Origin: Luteibacter sp. OK325
GTDB lineage: Bacteria > Pseudomonadota > Gammaproteobacteria > Xanthomonadales > Rhodanobacteraceae
Assembly: GCF_003050935.1 (NCBI RefSeq)
Contig: NZ_QAOX01000002.1
Location: 186,001-250,000 of the forward strand
DNA length: 64,000 nucleotides
Reading direction: 5' to 3'
This document shows, piece by piece, positions 45,544 to 55,093 of the stretch; position 1 is the first letter of the stretch, and each line of letters begins with the position of its first letter. The notes under the pieces were generated by a model, which worked only from the letters and a program-made list of their open reading frames with translations, was not told the origin of the DNA and did not search any database. The translations under genes were made by a program, and so were the position numbers.

Positions 45544-48000
45544 TCAGAAATGCGCACGTAGCGTCACGCCCACCATTCTCGGGTCGCTGGGCTGGCCCAG
45601 GATCAAACCAGAGTTTCCGGTTTGCACCGTGAGCGCGGTGACGTAGTTCCTGTCGAAGAGGTTGCGCGCGAACACGTCGACCTCCCAGTTGTCGTTGAAC
45701 CGGTAGCCCACGCTTCCGTTGACGACGGCGTAGCCGGCGATCTTGGTGTAGATGGAGTTGGCCGTATCGGAGTTGTAACCGCTGCGTGCACTCGTGTCGG
45801 CATGGACGAGGAAGGCGTCGTTGCCGATCGGCAATTCGTAATCGAAGCCTAGTGATCCTGCCCATTTGGACAGGCCTGCCAGCGGCAACCCGGTCAGGAC
45901 GTAGGCACCTGGCACGTCGGGGTTTCCGCGTGGATTCGAGGTCTTGATCGCCAGGCTGGCCGGCGCGACGAGTGGCTGGCATCCGCCGACGGCATTCGGG
46001 TTCTGCCATTCAAGCGGGCAGGGGCCCTTGGGATAGTCCGTGTATTTGCCATCGGCATAGGCAAACGACGCGCGCAAGGTGAATCCCCTGAACACGAGGG
46101 CTGCGAAGTCGGCTTCAGCGCCTTGCACCCGGACTTCCGGAATGTTCGCCGGGTAAGTGCGCAAGGCTGCGGTCTCGGTACTGGACGTGACGTTGGCCTG
46201 GTAGTTCTTGACCACGGTCCGATACGCGGCGAGGTTCAATGTGGCGCGACCGTCCCACCAGGCGGTTTTCAGGCCAGCCTCCCGCGTGGTATTCGTTTCG
46301 TCCTTGATCACGGCCGTCGCCAGGGCCGGATTGTTCGCAGCATCCAACGGCAGGCCGGACATATTGAGGCCACCGGATTTGTACCCGTACGCATAACTGA
46401 CGTAACCCAGCACGTTATCGGTGAACTGATAGCCCAGGTTGACGCGACCCGAGGGGTTGCCACCGCTATCCGATGCGCTGTAACTCTGCGGGCGGAACAG
46501 CGACAGCTTTGCGTTGTCCTGTATCGAGCCTGGGGTGGTCGGCAGGCCTCCGGATACTGTCGTCGAGTAGTTGCCGTTCTTGTCTTCGTAGGTATAGCGA
46601 AGGCCAAGTGTTGCGGTCAGTCGATCGGTGATCTTGTAGTTCGCCTCACCGAAGGCCGCATAGCTCTTCATCCGGTAGTGCGAATTGCCGAACTGGCCGT
46701 AGCCGTCCGCAAGGTTGTCCGGCATGCGAGGGAAGCTCGTGGTGCTGACCAGCCAGTACGTGGCGGCCGGGCCATAAATGCTGATCGGCTTGCCGTTGAT
46801 TTCCTGGGTGTAGAAGTAGAGGCCGCCGACATAGCTGAAGGGGCCGTCACCGTTGGAGGCGACACGGAACTCCTGGCTGTATTGATCCTGGCGCGAGGGG
46901 ATGCGCTGGACGGTCTGAATCGGCACACCAATGTAGTCACGGTCGTTGGCGACATCCCATTTCCAGTAACGCCAGGCGGAGATCGAGGTCAGCGTAACGG
47001 CGCCCACGTTCCAATCGGCGTTGAGGGATACACCTCCGTCTTGCGTGTCGATATGCAGAGGGGCATCGATGTCAGTCAGTCGGTCGTACACATTGCGGCT
47101 GGCCGGCGAATAGGCGGGAAGGCCGTGCGCTGGCAGGTTGGCGATCAGACCATTGAACTGTCGCGCTGCACTACGCAGGCTGCTGCCGACGCGCAGGTAG
47201 TTCTGCGTACAGCAATCCGAATCCAGATTGGAGACATCCCCGATCAGGCGGACATTGAGGCTGTCGTCCGGTTTGAACAGCAACTGACCGCGCAGGGCGT
47301 AGTTGTTGATTTCGTTTTCGTCCTTGCCGGTGGTGACGTTGTGTAGCGAGCCGTCCTTCTCGGTGAACTGCGCCGAGAAGCGGCCGGCCACCGTTTGAGT
47401 CAGTGGCCCCGACACCGTGCCTTTCGCCTGGAAAAACCCTTGCTCGCCGTATGAAATCTCGCCGCTGCCCTCCGGCGTGAAGGTGGGTGCGCGACTGGTG
47501 ATATTGATAGCGCCTGCCGTCGTGTTCTTGCCGAACAGCGTGCCCTGCGGTCCTCGGAGTACTTCGATGCGATCGATATCAGTGAAGTCGAAGGCCGCCG
47601 TTGCCGGACGACCGTGATAGACACCATCGACATAGAAACCCACACCGGGCTCGATGCCGTCATTCGCGGCGCTGACCGACAGCGTGTTCGACCCCAGACC
47701 ACGGATCGTATAAGCCGTATTACGTGGGTTTGCGGAGTTGTAGTAGAGCGATGGGACCAGCTGGCTGAGCTGCTGCGTGTTGACCGTATACGAACGGTCG
47801 AGCCATTCGCCGCTCACCACCGAAACCGCGATGGGAACCTTCTGCAGGTTTTCTTCGCGCTGGCGGGCGGTGACGGTGACGCTATCGAGCGTCGTGACGT
47901 CTTTCTTGTCATCGGCCGTCGTGGGAGTGTCCGTCGCCAGGGCGGCAGCGGTAAATACGGGACATAACAGCGCCACAGCGCCGAGCACGAGCCGATGCAT
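45544..48000 (-). CDS. TonB-dependent receptor divergent from modE
   Basis: The 818-aa product has a signal peptide (MHRLVLGAVALLCPVFTAAA), a TonB box (TLDSVTVTARQREENLQKVP), a plug domain (YTIRGLGSNTLSV, VGFYVDGVYHGRPATAAF, VLRGPQGTLFGKNTTAGAINI) and a large barrel ending in VGVTLRAHF, with the terminal Phe typical of outer-membrane proteins. The plug resembles siderophore/polyphenol-type receptors of xanthomonads; the ligand is not readable. A ModE-type operator lies in its promoter, pointing to molybdenum-dependent control. GGGAGAC precedes the ATG. Confidence 0.92.
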   Translation of the reverse strand: MHRLVLGAVALLCPVFTAAALATDTPTTADDKKDVTTLDSVTVTARQREENLQKVPIAVSVVSGEWLDRSYTVNTQQLSQLVPSLYYNSANPRNTAYTIRGLGSNTLSVSAANDGIEPGVGFYVDGVYHGRPATAAFDFTDIDRIEVLRGPQGTLFGKNTTAGAINITSRAPTFTPEGSGEISYGEQGFFQAKGTVSGPLTQTVAGRFSAQFTEKDGSLHNVTTGKDENEINNYALRGQLLFKPDDSLNVRLIGDVSNLDSDCCTQNYLRVGSSLRSAARQFNGLIANLPAHGLPAYSPASRNVYDRLTDIDAPLHIDTQDGGVSLNADWNVGAVTLTSISAWRYWKWDVANDRDYIGVPIQTVQRIPSRQDQYSQEFRVASNGDGPFSYVGGLYFYTQEINGKPISIYGPAATYWLVSTTSFPRMPDNLADGYGQFGNSHYRMKSYAAFGEANYKITDRLTATLGLRYTYEDKNGNYSTTVSGGLPTTPGSIQDNAKLSLFRPQSYSASDSGGNPSGRVNLGYQFTDNVLGYVSYAYGYKSGGLNMSGLPLDAANNPALATAVIKDETNTTREAGLKTAWWDGRATLNLAAYRTVVKNYQANVTSSTETAALRTYPANIPEVRVQGAEADFAALVFRGFTLRASFAYADGKYTDYPKGPCPLEWQNPNAVGGCQPLVAPASLAIKTSNPRGNPDVPGAYVLTGLPLAGLSKWAGSLGFDYELPIGNDAFLVHADTSARSGYNSDTANSIYTKIAGYAVVNGSVGYRFNDNWEVDVFARNLFDRNYVTALTVQTGNSGLILGQPSDPRMVGVTLRAHF

Positions 48001-48039
48001 GGTGTCTCCCCTTTTCCCTGACGGGCCGGTGCGCCCGAA

Positions 48040-48065
48040 CGCAATATAAAGTGGACTATATAGCG
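48040..48065. promoter_or_regulatory. Putative ModE operator
   Basis: CGCAATATA (48040-48048) and TATATAGCG (48057-48065) form a 9-base inverted repeat with one mismatch and an 8-base spacer. The E. coli ModE site has the same layout, CGTTATAT-type half-sites around a 6-8 base spacer. It sits 40 bases before the receptor start and 64 bases before modE. Confidence 0.7.
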
Positions 48066-48128
48066 AATTATTGAGCCTACAAGCCGTGCCGGAGCTAGAC
48101 TGATCCCGTCCTACCCATCGGTGACGGC

Positions 48129-48920
48129 ATGCTCCAGTACGAAGGCTCCCTATGGCTCACCGATGGCGCGCGGCGCTGGGGCGGGCTGGACCGTGTCGAA
48201 CTGCTGTCCCAGATTGGGCAGACCGGGTCGATTACCGCCGCCGCCAAGGCCGTGGGCATGAGCTACAAGGGCGCATGGGACGCGGTCGAGGCAATGAACA
48301 ACCTCGCGAGTGAACCGCTGGTGCTGCGCGCGACTGGAGGCAAGGGCGGTGGTGGGGCGAGGCTCACCGCGCGTGCCGAGCGCCTCATTAAGTCCTTTCG
48401 CAGCATCGAATCGGCTCACCGCCTGTTCGTCGAGCATCTTGCATCGCTCGGGGACGAAGCGACCGATGACATCCATCTATTGAGGCACCTGACCATGCGA
48501 ACCAGTGCGAGAAACCAGCTTGCCGGTGTCGTTGATCGCGTCCAGCAGGGTGCGGTAAACGACAGCATCGCCATCCGGACCACGGGTGGCGCCACACTCA
48601 TCGCAACCGTGACTCGAGAGAGTACGGACAACCTCGCACTGACTCCCGGGCGCCCGGTCATCGCGCTCATCAAGGCGAGCTGGATCATGCTCGGTCTGCC
48701 TGGGCAGGGGCGGTTATCCGCATCGAACCAGCTGCCTGGCACGGTGGCCCGGATTCATCCCGGCGCGGTGAATACCGAGGTGACCGTGGACATCGAGGGT
48801 GGCGGGACGATTACCTCGATCATCACCAAGGACAGCGTTGATAACCTCGGGCTGGTCGAGGGCATGGCTGTACTGGCGATCTTCGATGCTGCCTCCGTGA
48901 TCGTTGGTGTTACCGACTGA
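48129..48920 (+). CDS. modE: ModE-family molybdate-dependent regulator with two Mop domains
   Basis: The 263-aa protein has an N-terminal LysR-like winged helix (RVELLSQIGQTGSITAAAKAVGMSYKGAWDAVEAMN) and LVLRATGGKGGGGARLTARAERLI, followed by two Mop/TOBE domains: TSARNQLAGVVDRVQQGAVND and LSASNQLPGTVARIHPGAVNT, each about 65 residues. This is the full ModE layout of E. coli, where molybdate binding in the Mop pair drives DNA binding. No modABC genes are in the window. The upstream operator suggests control of the divergent receptor and of itself. Confidence 0.92.
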   Translation: MLQYEGSLWLTDGARRWGGLDRVELLSQIGQTGSITAAAKAVGMSYKGAWDAVEAMNNLASEPLVLRATGGKGGGGARLTARAERLIKSFRSIESAHRLFVEHLASLGDEATDDIHLLRHLTMRTSARNQLAGVVDRVQQGAVNDSIAIRTTGGATLIATVTRESTDNLALTPGRPVIALIKASWIMLGLPGQGRLSASNQLPGTVARIHPGAVNTEVTVDIEGGGTITSIITKDSVDNLGLVEGMAVLAIFDAASVIVGVTD

Positions 48921-48972
48921 GAGCGGACTGAAAGCAGGCTGACTGTCGCCACGTCGGCAGCGCAACCTTTTA

Positions 48973-48991
48973 CGTCGAAGCCGATTCGACG
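48973..48991. promoter_or_regulatory. Inverted repeat between modE and the T6SS genes
   Basis: CGTCGAA (48973-48979) and TTCGACG (48985-48991) form a perfect 7+7 dyad with a 5-base spacer in the 229-base gap before tssB. An 11-base direct repeat, CGATTTCAGCT, also occurs in this gap at 48997-49007 and 49041-49051. They may be a weak modE terminator or T6SS control sites; no sigma-54 promoter was recognised. Confidence 0.35.
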
Positions 48992-49149
48992 AGTTTCGAT
49001 TTCAGCTATCACATCTCCTTATGCCTCCTATACCGAGCAACGATTTCAGCTCGAGGGGGGGCGTGGTCGAGAATGACCGCTCGATTGATGACGTGAAACA
49101 CCTTCGTCATCTTGATTGATCGTGTCTATCGATTACGTAGGAAAAAACG

Positions 49150-49665
49150 ATGGCCAAGTCGAGCAGCCAGAAGTTCATTGCACGAAATCGCGCCCCGCGC
49201 GTCCAGATCGAATACGACGTGGAGCTCTACGGCGCCCAGAAGAAGGTGAGCATCCCCTTCGTCATGGGCGTCATGACCGACCTCTCCGGTGCGAGCGCCC
49301 GCGACCTGCCGCCGGTCGAGGAGCGCAAGGCGCTCGAAATCGACGTCGACAATTTCAACGATCGTCTTGAATCGATACGGCCCACGGTGTCGTTCGATGT
49401 CCCCAACACGTTGACCGGCGAAGGCAACCTGGCCATCGAGATGCGTTTTGGCCACCTCGACGACTTTTCTCCGGCGGCCATTGCCCGCCATGTCGAACCG
49501 CTGGCGAAGCTCCTCGAAGCACGTACGCAGCTAGCCAACCTGGGTACGTACCTGGACGGTAAGGCTGGCGCCGAGAAGCTGATCGCGCAGGCGATCCAGG
49601 ATCCGGCGCTACTGGCGGCGCTTGCCGCGACGCGTCCGGCCACCACCGACACAAAGGAGGATTGA
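49150..49665 (+). CDS. tssB: T6SS sheath small subunit TssB (VipA)
   Basis: The 171-aa product matches TssB from end to end: SSSQKFIARNRAPRVQIEYDVELYGAQKKVSIPFVMGVMTDLSG, ALEIDVDNFNDRLESIRPTVSF, IEMRFGHLDDFSPAAIARHVEPLAKLLEAR. With TssC it builds the contractile sheath in the cytoplasm. It is the first gene of the T6SS locus and is followed by tssC after 3 bases. Confidence 0.96.
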   Translation: MAKSSSQKFIARNRAPRVQIEYDVELYGAQKKVSIPFVMGVMTDLSGASARDLPPVEERKALEIDVDNFNDRLESIRPTVSFDVPNTLTGEGNLAIEMRFGHLDDFSPAAIARHVEPLAKLLEARTQLANLGTYLDGKAGAEKLIAQAIQDPALLAALAATRPATTDTKED

Positions 49666-49668
49666 CCG

Positions 49669-51162
49669 ATGGCGACCACGCAAACCCAGGCGGCCGAGGC
49701 CGTCGTCGAAACCACCGAGGGCGGCGATTTTGCCGCCTTGCTCAGCAAGGAGTTTCGCCCGAAGAGCGAGCGCGCCCGTGTCGAGGTGGAATCCGCTGTG
49801 CGCACGTTGGCCGAGCAGGTGCTCGATCGCGCGGACATCGTTTCCGACGACGTTACGCAGACGATCAACGCCTATATCGCCGAGATCGACCGCAAGCTCA
49901 GCGAGCAGGTGAACCTGATCCTGCACCACCCGGACTTCCAGAAGCTGGAAGGTGCCTGGCGCGGCCTGCACCACCTGGTGTCCAACACCGAAACGGATCC
50001 GCAGCTGAAGATCCGCGTGATCAACCTCTCCAAGAACGACCTCGGCCGTACGCTCAAGCGTTACAAGGGCACGGCGTGGGACCAGAGCCCCGTGTTCAAG
50101 AAGGTGTACGAAGAGGAATACGGCCAGCTCGGTGGCGAGCCCTACGGCTGCCTGATTGGCGATTACTACTTCGATCACGGTCCGCAGGATGTCGAACTGC
50201 TGCGCGGCATGGCCCAGGTCGCCGCGGCGTCGCACGCGCCGTTCATCGCCGCCGCCGCACCGGGCCTGCTCGGCATGGACGGCTGGGGTGAGCTGGCCAA
50301 CCCGCGCGACCTCGCCAAGATCTACTCGACGCCCGACTACGCGGCATGGCGTTCGCTGCGTGACAGCGAAGATGCGAAGTACGTGGCATTGACCATGCCG
50401 CGCACGCTGTCGCGACTTCCCTATGGTGCCAAGACCGACCCGGTGGAGGAGTTCGACTTCGAGGAAGACACCAGTGGTGCCGACTCCACGAAGTACACCT
50501 GGCAGAACGCGGCCTACGCGATGGGCGTCAACATCAATCGCTCGTTCAAGCAGTATGGCTGGTGCACGCGCATCCGCGGCGTGGAGTCGGGCGGTACGGT
50601 GGATAACCTGCCGGCGCACGTCTTCCCCACCGATGACGGTGGCGTGGACATGAAGTGTCCGACCGAGATCGCCATTACGGATCGCCGCTCGGCCGAGCTG
50701 GACAAGATGGGCCTGATGCCTGTCGTGCACCGGAAGAACTCCGACATGGCCGCCTTTATCGGTGCGCAGTCGCTGGCGCGTCCGGAAGAGTATGACGATC
50801 CGGATGCCACGGCCAACGCGGCATTGAGCGCGCGCTTGCCTTACATGTTTGCCTGCTCGCGGTTCGCGCATTACCTCAAGTGCATCGTGCGGGACAAGAT
50901 CGGCTCGTTCAGCACGCGTGAGCAGATGCAGGACTGGCTCACACGCTGGATCCTCAACTACGTCGATGGCGACCCGGTCAATTCCAACGAAGAGACCAAG
51001 GCACGCAAGCCGCTCGCCGCGGCACAGGTGGTGGTCGAGGAAGTCGAGGGCAACCCCGGCTACTACACCTCCAAGTTCTACCTCAAGCCGCACTACCAGC
51101 TCGAAGGCCTCACGGTCTCGCTGCGCCTGGTTGCTCGCCTGCCGTCCGGCAAGGCCGCCTGA
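49669..51162 (+). CDS. tssC: T6SS sheath large subunit TssC (VipB)
   Basis: The 497-aa product has the TssC signature: YIAEIDRKLSEQVNLILHHPDFQKLEGAWRGLHHLV, LKIRVINLSKNDLGRTLKRY, YGCLIGDYYFDHGPQDVELL, the TMPRTLSRLPYG motif, and a C-terminal YYTSKFYLKPHYQLEGLTVSLRLVARLPS. The length is as expected. It stacks with TssB around the Hcp tube. Confidence 0.97.
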   Translation: MATTQTQAAEAVVETTEGGDFAALLSKEFRPKSERARVEVESAVRTLAEQVLDRADIVSDDVTQTINAYIAEIDRKLSEQVNLILHHPDFQKLEGAWRGLHHLVSNTETDPQLKIRVINLSKNDLGRTLKRYKGTAWDQSPVFKKVYEEEYGQLGGEPYGCLIGDYYFDHGPQDVELLRGMAQVAAASHAPFIAAAAPGLLGMDGWGELANPRDLAKIYSTPDYAAWRSLRDSEDAKYVALTMPRTLSRLPYGAKTDPVEEFDFEEDTSGADSTKYTWQNAAYAMGVNINRSFKQYGWCTRIRGVESGGTVDNLPAHVFPTDDGGVDMKCPTEIAITDRRSAELDKMGLMPVVHRKNSDMAAFIGAQSLARPEEYDDPDATANAALSARLPYMFACSRFAHYLKCIVRDKIGSFSTREQMQDWLTRWILNYVDGDPVNSNEETKARKPLAAAQVVVEEVEGNPGYYTSKFYLKPHYQLEGLTVSLRLVARLPSGKAA

Positions 51163-51201
51163 GTCCTTCCCTAATTACGCGTCAATCGAGGAAAAGCGTT
51201 C

Positions 51202-51708
51202 ATGGCTTTCGACATGCATCTCAAGTTCGGCCCCGGTCAGGTAAAGATCGAGGGCGCTTCCAACCACGCCAAGCATAAGGACCAGGTGCCGATCATCGCG
51301 TGGTCGTGGGGCGCCAGTAACTCGGGCAACCTACATACCGGCGCGGGCTACGCGTCCGGCGGTAAGGCCAATGTGCAGGACATCACGATCACCAAGTTCG
51401 TCGACTCCTGCTCGAATGCGCTGCTTAACGCGGTATGCACCGGTGCACGCGTCGACAGCGCGACGCTCTATGTCACCAACGCCACCGGCGAGCAGACTGA
51501 CTTCGTCACCATCGAACTGACCGAGGGCGTAATGATCACCTCGGTGTCCACCGGTGGCAGCGGCGGTGACGAGCGCCTGACCGAAAACATCACCCTGCAT
51601 TTCGGCAAGTTCAAGTACGCGTTCCAGCCCCAGGACGACAAGGGCAAGGCGACGGGTGGCACCAAGGACTTCACCTACGACATGCAGCAGGTGAAGGGCA
51701 CGGCCTGA
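51202..51708 (+). CDS. hcp: T6SS tube protein Hcp (TssD)
   Basis: The 168-aa product starts MAFDMHLKFGPGQVKIEGASN and continues with IIAWSWGASNSGN, ITITKFVDSCSNALLNAVCTG and ENITLHFGKFKYAFQPQDDKGK, the Hcp fold. Hcp hexamers stack into the inner tube and can carry small effectors. No C-terminal effector extension is present. GAGGAAAAGC precedes ATG 51202. Confidence 0.96.
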   Translation: MAFDMHLKFGPGQVKIEGASNHAKHKDQVPIIAWSWGASNSGNLHTGAGYASGGKANVQDITITKFVDSCSNALLNAVCTGARVDSATLYVTNATGEQTDFVTIELTEGVMITSVSTGGSGGDERLTENITLHFGKFKYAFQPQDDKGKATGGTKDFTYDMQQVKGTA

Positions 51709-51715
51709 TCGCAAC

Positions 51716-52219
51716 ATGGCCGAGCTGACCACCCAGGAGCGCCTGCAGCCGTCGTTATTGGACCGCTTGCGCGACGACGAACCGCACGTCGCGCAGGAGA
51801 GCCGGGACAAGCGCGTGATCACGGCGGCGCGCCTGCGCGAGTACGTCGTGCGGGACCTTGCCTGGTTGTTCAACTGTACGCGGCACTGGTCCTCGGAAGA
51901 GCTCGCCGGGCTGCCGTATGTCGAGGCTTCGGTCCTCGACTACGGCATCCCGGACCTGACCGGCGCCGCCATCGCGGGGTTGGATATCGAAGTGCTTCGC
52001 CAGCGCATACGCGCGGCGATCGCGACGTTCGAGCCTCGCCTGGATCCCGCCACGCTGCATGTGGATGTAAGGGCCGACACCGCAAGGATGGATCGCCTGA
52101 CGCTGTCGTTCAGCATCGAATCGACGATGTGGGCGCAACCGTTGCCTCTCAACCTTTACCTGAAGACCGAGGTCGACCTGGAAACCGCACGTTTCAGTGT
52201 TTTCGACGGCCTCGGCTGA
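51716..52219 (+). CDS. tssE: T6SS baseplate protein TssE
   Basis: The 167-aa product is a gp25-like baseplate wedge protein: LQPSLLDRLRDDEP, LREYVVRDLAWLFNCTRHW, VLDYGIPDLTG, IRAAIATFEPRLDPATLHV and LSFSIESTMWAQPLPLNLYLKTEVDLETARF. It starts 7 bases after hcp. The normal TssE length is about 140-170 residues. Confidence 0.95.
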   Translation: MAELTTQERLQPSLLDRLRDDEPHVAQESRDKRVITAARLREYVVRDLAWLFNCTRHWSSEELAGLPYVEASVLDYGIPDLTGAAIAGLDIEVLRQRIRAAIATFEPRLDPATLHVDVRADTARMDRLTLSFSIESTMWAQPLPLNLYLKTEVDLETARFSVFDGLG

Positions 52220-52223
52220 GCCC

Positions 52224-54089
52224 ATGGATCCCAGACTCCTCCGGTACTACAACCAGGAACTCCAGCACATCCGTGAATCGGGTGCGGAGTTCGCCAGCGC
52301 GTATCCCAAGATCGCCGGCCGCCTGGGCATGGAGGGGATGGAGTGCGCGGACCCTTATGTGGAGCGTCTGCTGGAAGGCTTTGCCTTCCTGTCCGCGCGC
52401 GTGCAGATGAAGCTGGATGCACAGCACCCTGTCTTCACCCAGCACCTGTTGCGCATGCTCTACCCGCAGTACCTCGCGCCGGTGCCGTCGATGACCGTGG
52501 TCGAGATGTCGCCGGACAGCGGCGAGACCCTGCCAGGCGAAGGCCATCTCGTCCCGCGGGGCACGGCTTTGCGCAGCCAGATCGGCTTCGGCGAGCGCAC
52601 GGCCTGCGAATACCGCACGGCCCATGCGGTGAACCTGCTGCCTCTGTCGCTCGACGAAGCCCGCTATTTCTCCAGTCCCGCCGCGATCGCGGCGGCGGGC
52701 TTGGGCGTTCCGCCAGGGAGCAGCCCGCGCGCGGCGTTTCGCCTGCGCTTCAGACTGGATGCCGGTGTTCAACTGGATGCGCTGTCGTTCGATGAACTGC
52801 CCGTGTTCTTTGCCGGGGCCGGCGACCTTGCCAGTCTGCTTTACGAACAGGTCCTGGCCAACGGCACGGGCTTTTCCGTCGTCGCGGGCGATGCCGTCCG
52901 GCATGCGACGCAGGCAAACATCGAGCCGCGCGGCTTCACCGACGCCGAGGCGCTGCTGCCGGTGAGCGATCGCTCGTTCAGTGGTTACCGCCTGCTGCAG
53001 GAGTACTTCGCCTGCCCCCAGCGCTTCCAGTTTGCCGCGTTCACCGGGCTGCGCCGTCTCCTTCCGCGTTCCAGTGCGACAGGCTTCGACATCGTGGTCT
53101 GGCTGGACCGCGCCGTGACCCGGCTGGACAACGCGGTCGATGCATCGTACGTACGCCTGTTCTGCACGCCGGCGATCAACCTTTTTCCGCGGCGGTCGGA
53201 TCGTATCCACCTTCGCGAGGGTGCTGCCGAATACCACGTACTGGCAGACCGCACGCGACCGATGGACTTCGAGGTCTACGACGTCGAGGACGTACAGGGG
53301 TTTGGCGACAGCCAGGAACCCGAGCAGACCTTCTTTCCGTTCTATGGCGGTAACGCCAGGACCTGGCACCAACCGGCGGAAGCGTTCTATTCGCTGCGCC
53401 GCGAACCGCGCGTGGCATCGCAACGGCAACGACGCGACGGGCCGCGTTCGAGTTATGTCGGCGGCGAAGTCTTTCTCTCGCTGGTCGATGGACGCGAGGC
53501 GCCGTACGCGAGCAGCCTGCGCCAGCTGGGCATGCGCCTGCTGTGCACCAACCGCGATCTGCCCTTGCACATGCCGGTGGGGAAGGGAGCCACGGATTTC
53601 ATGCTCGACACCGACGCGCCCGTGCGGTCGATCCGCTGCGTGGCAGGGCCGACGCGCCCGCGCGCCGCGATGGCGGAGGGGCAGGGTGCATGGAAGCTGA
53701 TCAGTCACCTGCAACTGAACTACCTCTCGTTGCTCGAGCACGACGACGGCGCGGCGGCGCTGCGCGAGATGCTCCTGCTCTACAGCGACGAGTACGACGC
53801 GTCCTCGCGCCGCCTGATCGAGGGTCTGCGCAACGTACGTTCGTCACCCATCGTGCGTCGCCTTCCCATCGTAGGCCCGGTCACCTATGGCCGCGGCCTT
53901 GAAATCAGCCTGACCTGTGAGGACCAGGCCTTCGAAGGCACCGGTGCCTTCCTGTTCGGCTCGGTCATGCAGAACTTCTTCGCGCGGTACGTCTCGTTGA
54001 ACTCGTTCACCGAGACCGTGCTGCATACCCATGAACGCAACGAGGTGGCACGGTGGACGGCTCGCTCCGGCACGCGCCCGATCCTGTAG
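52224..54089 (+). CDS. tssF: T6SS baseplate protein TssF
   Basis: The 621-aa product begins MDPRLLRYYNQELQHIRESGAEFASAYPKIAGRLGM, the classical TssF start, and contains YVERLLEGFAFLSARVQMKLDAQHPVFTQHLLRMLYPQYLAPVPSM. Later blocks are LLQEYFACPQRFQFAAFTGL and ISLTCEDQAFEGTGAFLFGSVMQNFFARYVSLNSFTET. ATG 52224 follows the tssE stop by 4 bases. tssG begins inside its last 37 bases. Confidence 0.95.
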   Translation: MDPRLLRYYNQELQHIRESGAEFASAYPKIAGRLGMEGMECADPYVERLLEGFAFLSARVQMKLDAQHPVFTQHLLRMLYPQYLAPVPSMTVVEMSPDSGETLPGEGHLVPRGTALRSQIGFGERTACEYRTAHAVNLLPLSLDEARYFSSPAAIAAAGLGVPPGSSPRAAFRLRFRLDAGVQLDALSFDELPVFFAGAGDLASLLYEQVLANGTGFSVVAGDAVRHATQANIEPRGFTDAEALLPVSDRSFSGYRLLQEYFACPQRFQFAAFTGLRRLLPRSSATGFDIVVWLDRAVTRLDNAVDASYVRLFCTPAINLFPRRSDRIHLREGAAEYHVLADRTRPMDFEVYDVEDVQGFGDSQEPEQTFFPFYGGNARTWHQPAEAFYSLRREPRVASQRQRRDGPRSSYVGGEVFLSLVDGREAPYASSLRQLGMRLLCTNRDLPLHMPVGKGATDFMLDTDAPVRSIRCVAGPTRPRAAMAEGQGAWKLISHLQLNYLSLLEHDDGAAALREMLLLYSDEYDASSRRLIEGLRNVRSSPIVRRLPIVGPVTYGRGLEISLTCEDQAFEGTGAFLFGSVMQNFFARYVSLNSFTETVLHTHERNEVARWTARSGTRPIL

Positions 54090-55093
54090 GGCTGCTCGAC
54101 GCGCTGCGTGCCGACCCGTCGTCATTCGACTGGTTCGAGGCATTGCGGCGGGTCGAGTGCGTCTACGCCGAGCATCCGCGCCTCGGCCATTCCGTGCGGC
54201 CGGCGGACGACCCGGTTCGCCTTGCGCATACGCCGTCACTGGGGTTCGCCTCACGCACTATCGATCGTGTCGAGACCGATGGTGTACGACCGCCTCGCAT
54301 CCACAGCCTGATGCTGGGCTTGTGGGGGCCGAACGGCGCCTTACCCCTGCACCTCACCGAGTACACGCTGGAGCGCGAGCGACTTGCGCGCGATTCCACG
54401 TTCACCGCCTTCGCGGACGTGTTCCATCACCGCATGCTCAGCCTGTTCTATCGGGCGTGGGCCGACGCGCAACCGACGGTACAGATGGATCGCCCCGCGG
54501 ACGACGCCTTCGCGCACTTCCTCGGTGCATTGGTGGGTATCGACAGTCCATCGCTGGCCGGGCGCGATGCGTTGCCGGATCGGTTCCGTCGCTACATGGC
54601 CGGACGCATCGTCGCCCAGGCGCGGAACGCCGAAGGACTCGTGGCCCTGCTCGCCGCCTTCTTCGCCGTGCCCGTGCACCTGGAGGAATTCGCGGTGACA
54701 TGGTTACCCCTGCCTGACGATGGGCGGCTGCGCATGGGCGCCGCCATGGCCGGTATCGGTACGACGGCGGTGCTCGGCGCCGCCGTGCGCAGCGCGCAAC
54801 ACCGCTTTCGCATCCGCCTCGGGCCGATGGCATTTGCCGACTACCGGCGCTTCCTGCCCGGCGGAGAAGCCCTTGGTGAGCTGGTCGCCGCCGTGCGCTT
54901 CTACGTCGGTGACGGGCTCGACTGGGACGTCCAACCGGTGCTGCGCCGCGACGAGGTGCCGCTGACGCATCTGGGGCGCGGCAGCCGCATGGGCTTGTCC
55001 GCGTGGATGGGCCGGTTCGCCGGCCCGGGCGACGCCGACGACCTGGTCCTGCAACCCCTTTCCCTTCCGAATCGATCGAGGACGCCATCGTGA
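54053..55093 (+). CDS. tssG: T6SS baseplate protein TssG
   Basis: The 346-aa product carries SSFDWFEALRRVEC, VRLAHTPSLGFAS, LMLGLWGPNGALPLHLTEYTLERERL, FADVFHHRMLSLFYRAWADAQPTVQ and FRIRLGPMAFADYRRFLPGG, all TssG features. The start is GTG 54053, overlapping tssF. The 3' end overlaps the tssH start in a GTGA junction. Confidence 0.94.
   Translation: MDGSLRHAPDPVGLLDALRADPSSFDWFEALRRVECVYAEHPRLGHSVRPADDPVRLAHTPSLGFASRTIDRVETDGVRPPRIHSLMLGLWGPNGALPLHLTEYTLERERLARDSTFTAFADVFHHRMLSLFYRAWADAQPTVQMDRPADDAFAHFLGALVGIDSPSLAGRDALPDRFRRYMAGRIVAQARNAEGLVALLAAFFAVPVHLEEFAVTWLPLPDDGRLRMGAAMAGIGTTAVLGAAVRSAQHRFRIRLGPMAFADYRRFLPGGEALGELVAAVRFYVGDGLDWDVQPVLRRDEVPLTHLGRGSRMGLSAWMGRFAGPGDADDLVLQPLSLPNRSRTPS

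Noticed and set aside
49609-51093. 494-codon open frame antisense to tssC
   Set aside because: tssC is unmistakable on the plus strand; the mirror frame is a GC-bias artefact.
52194-53741. 515-codon open frame antisense to tssF
   Set aside because: tssF motifs and overlaps with its neighbours are clear; the antisense product has no family features.
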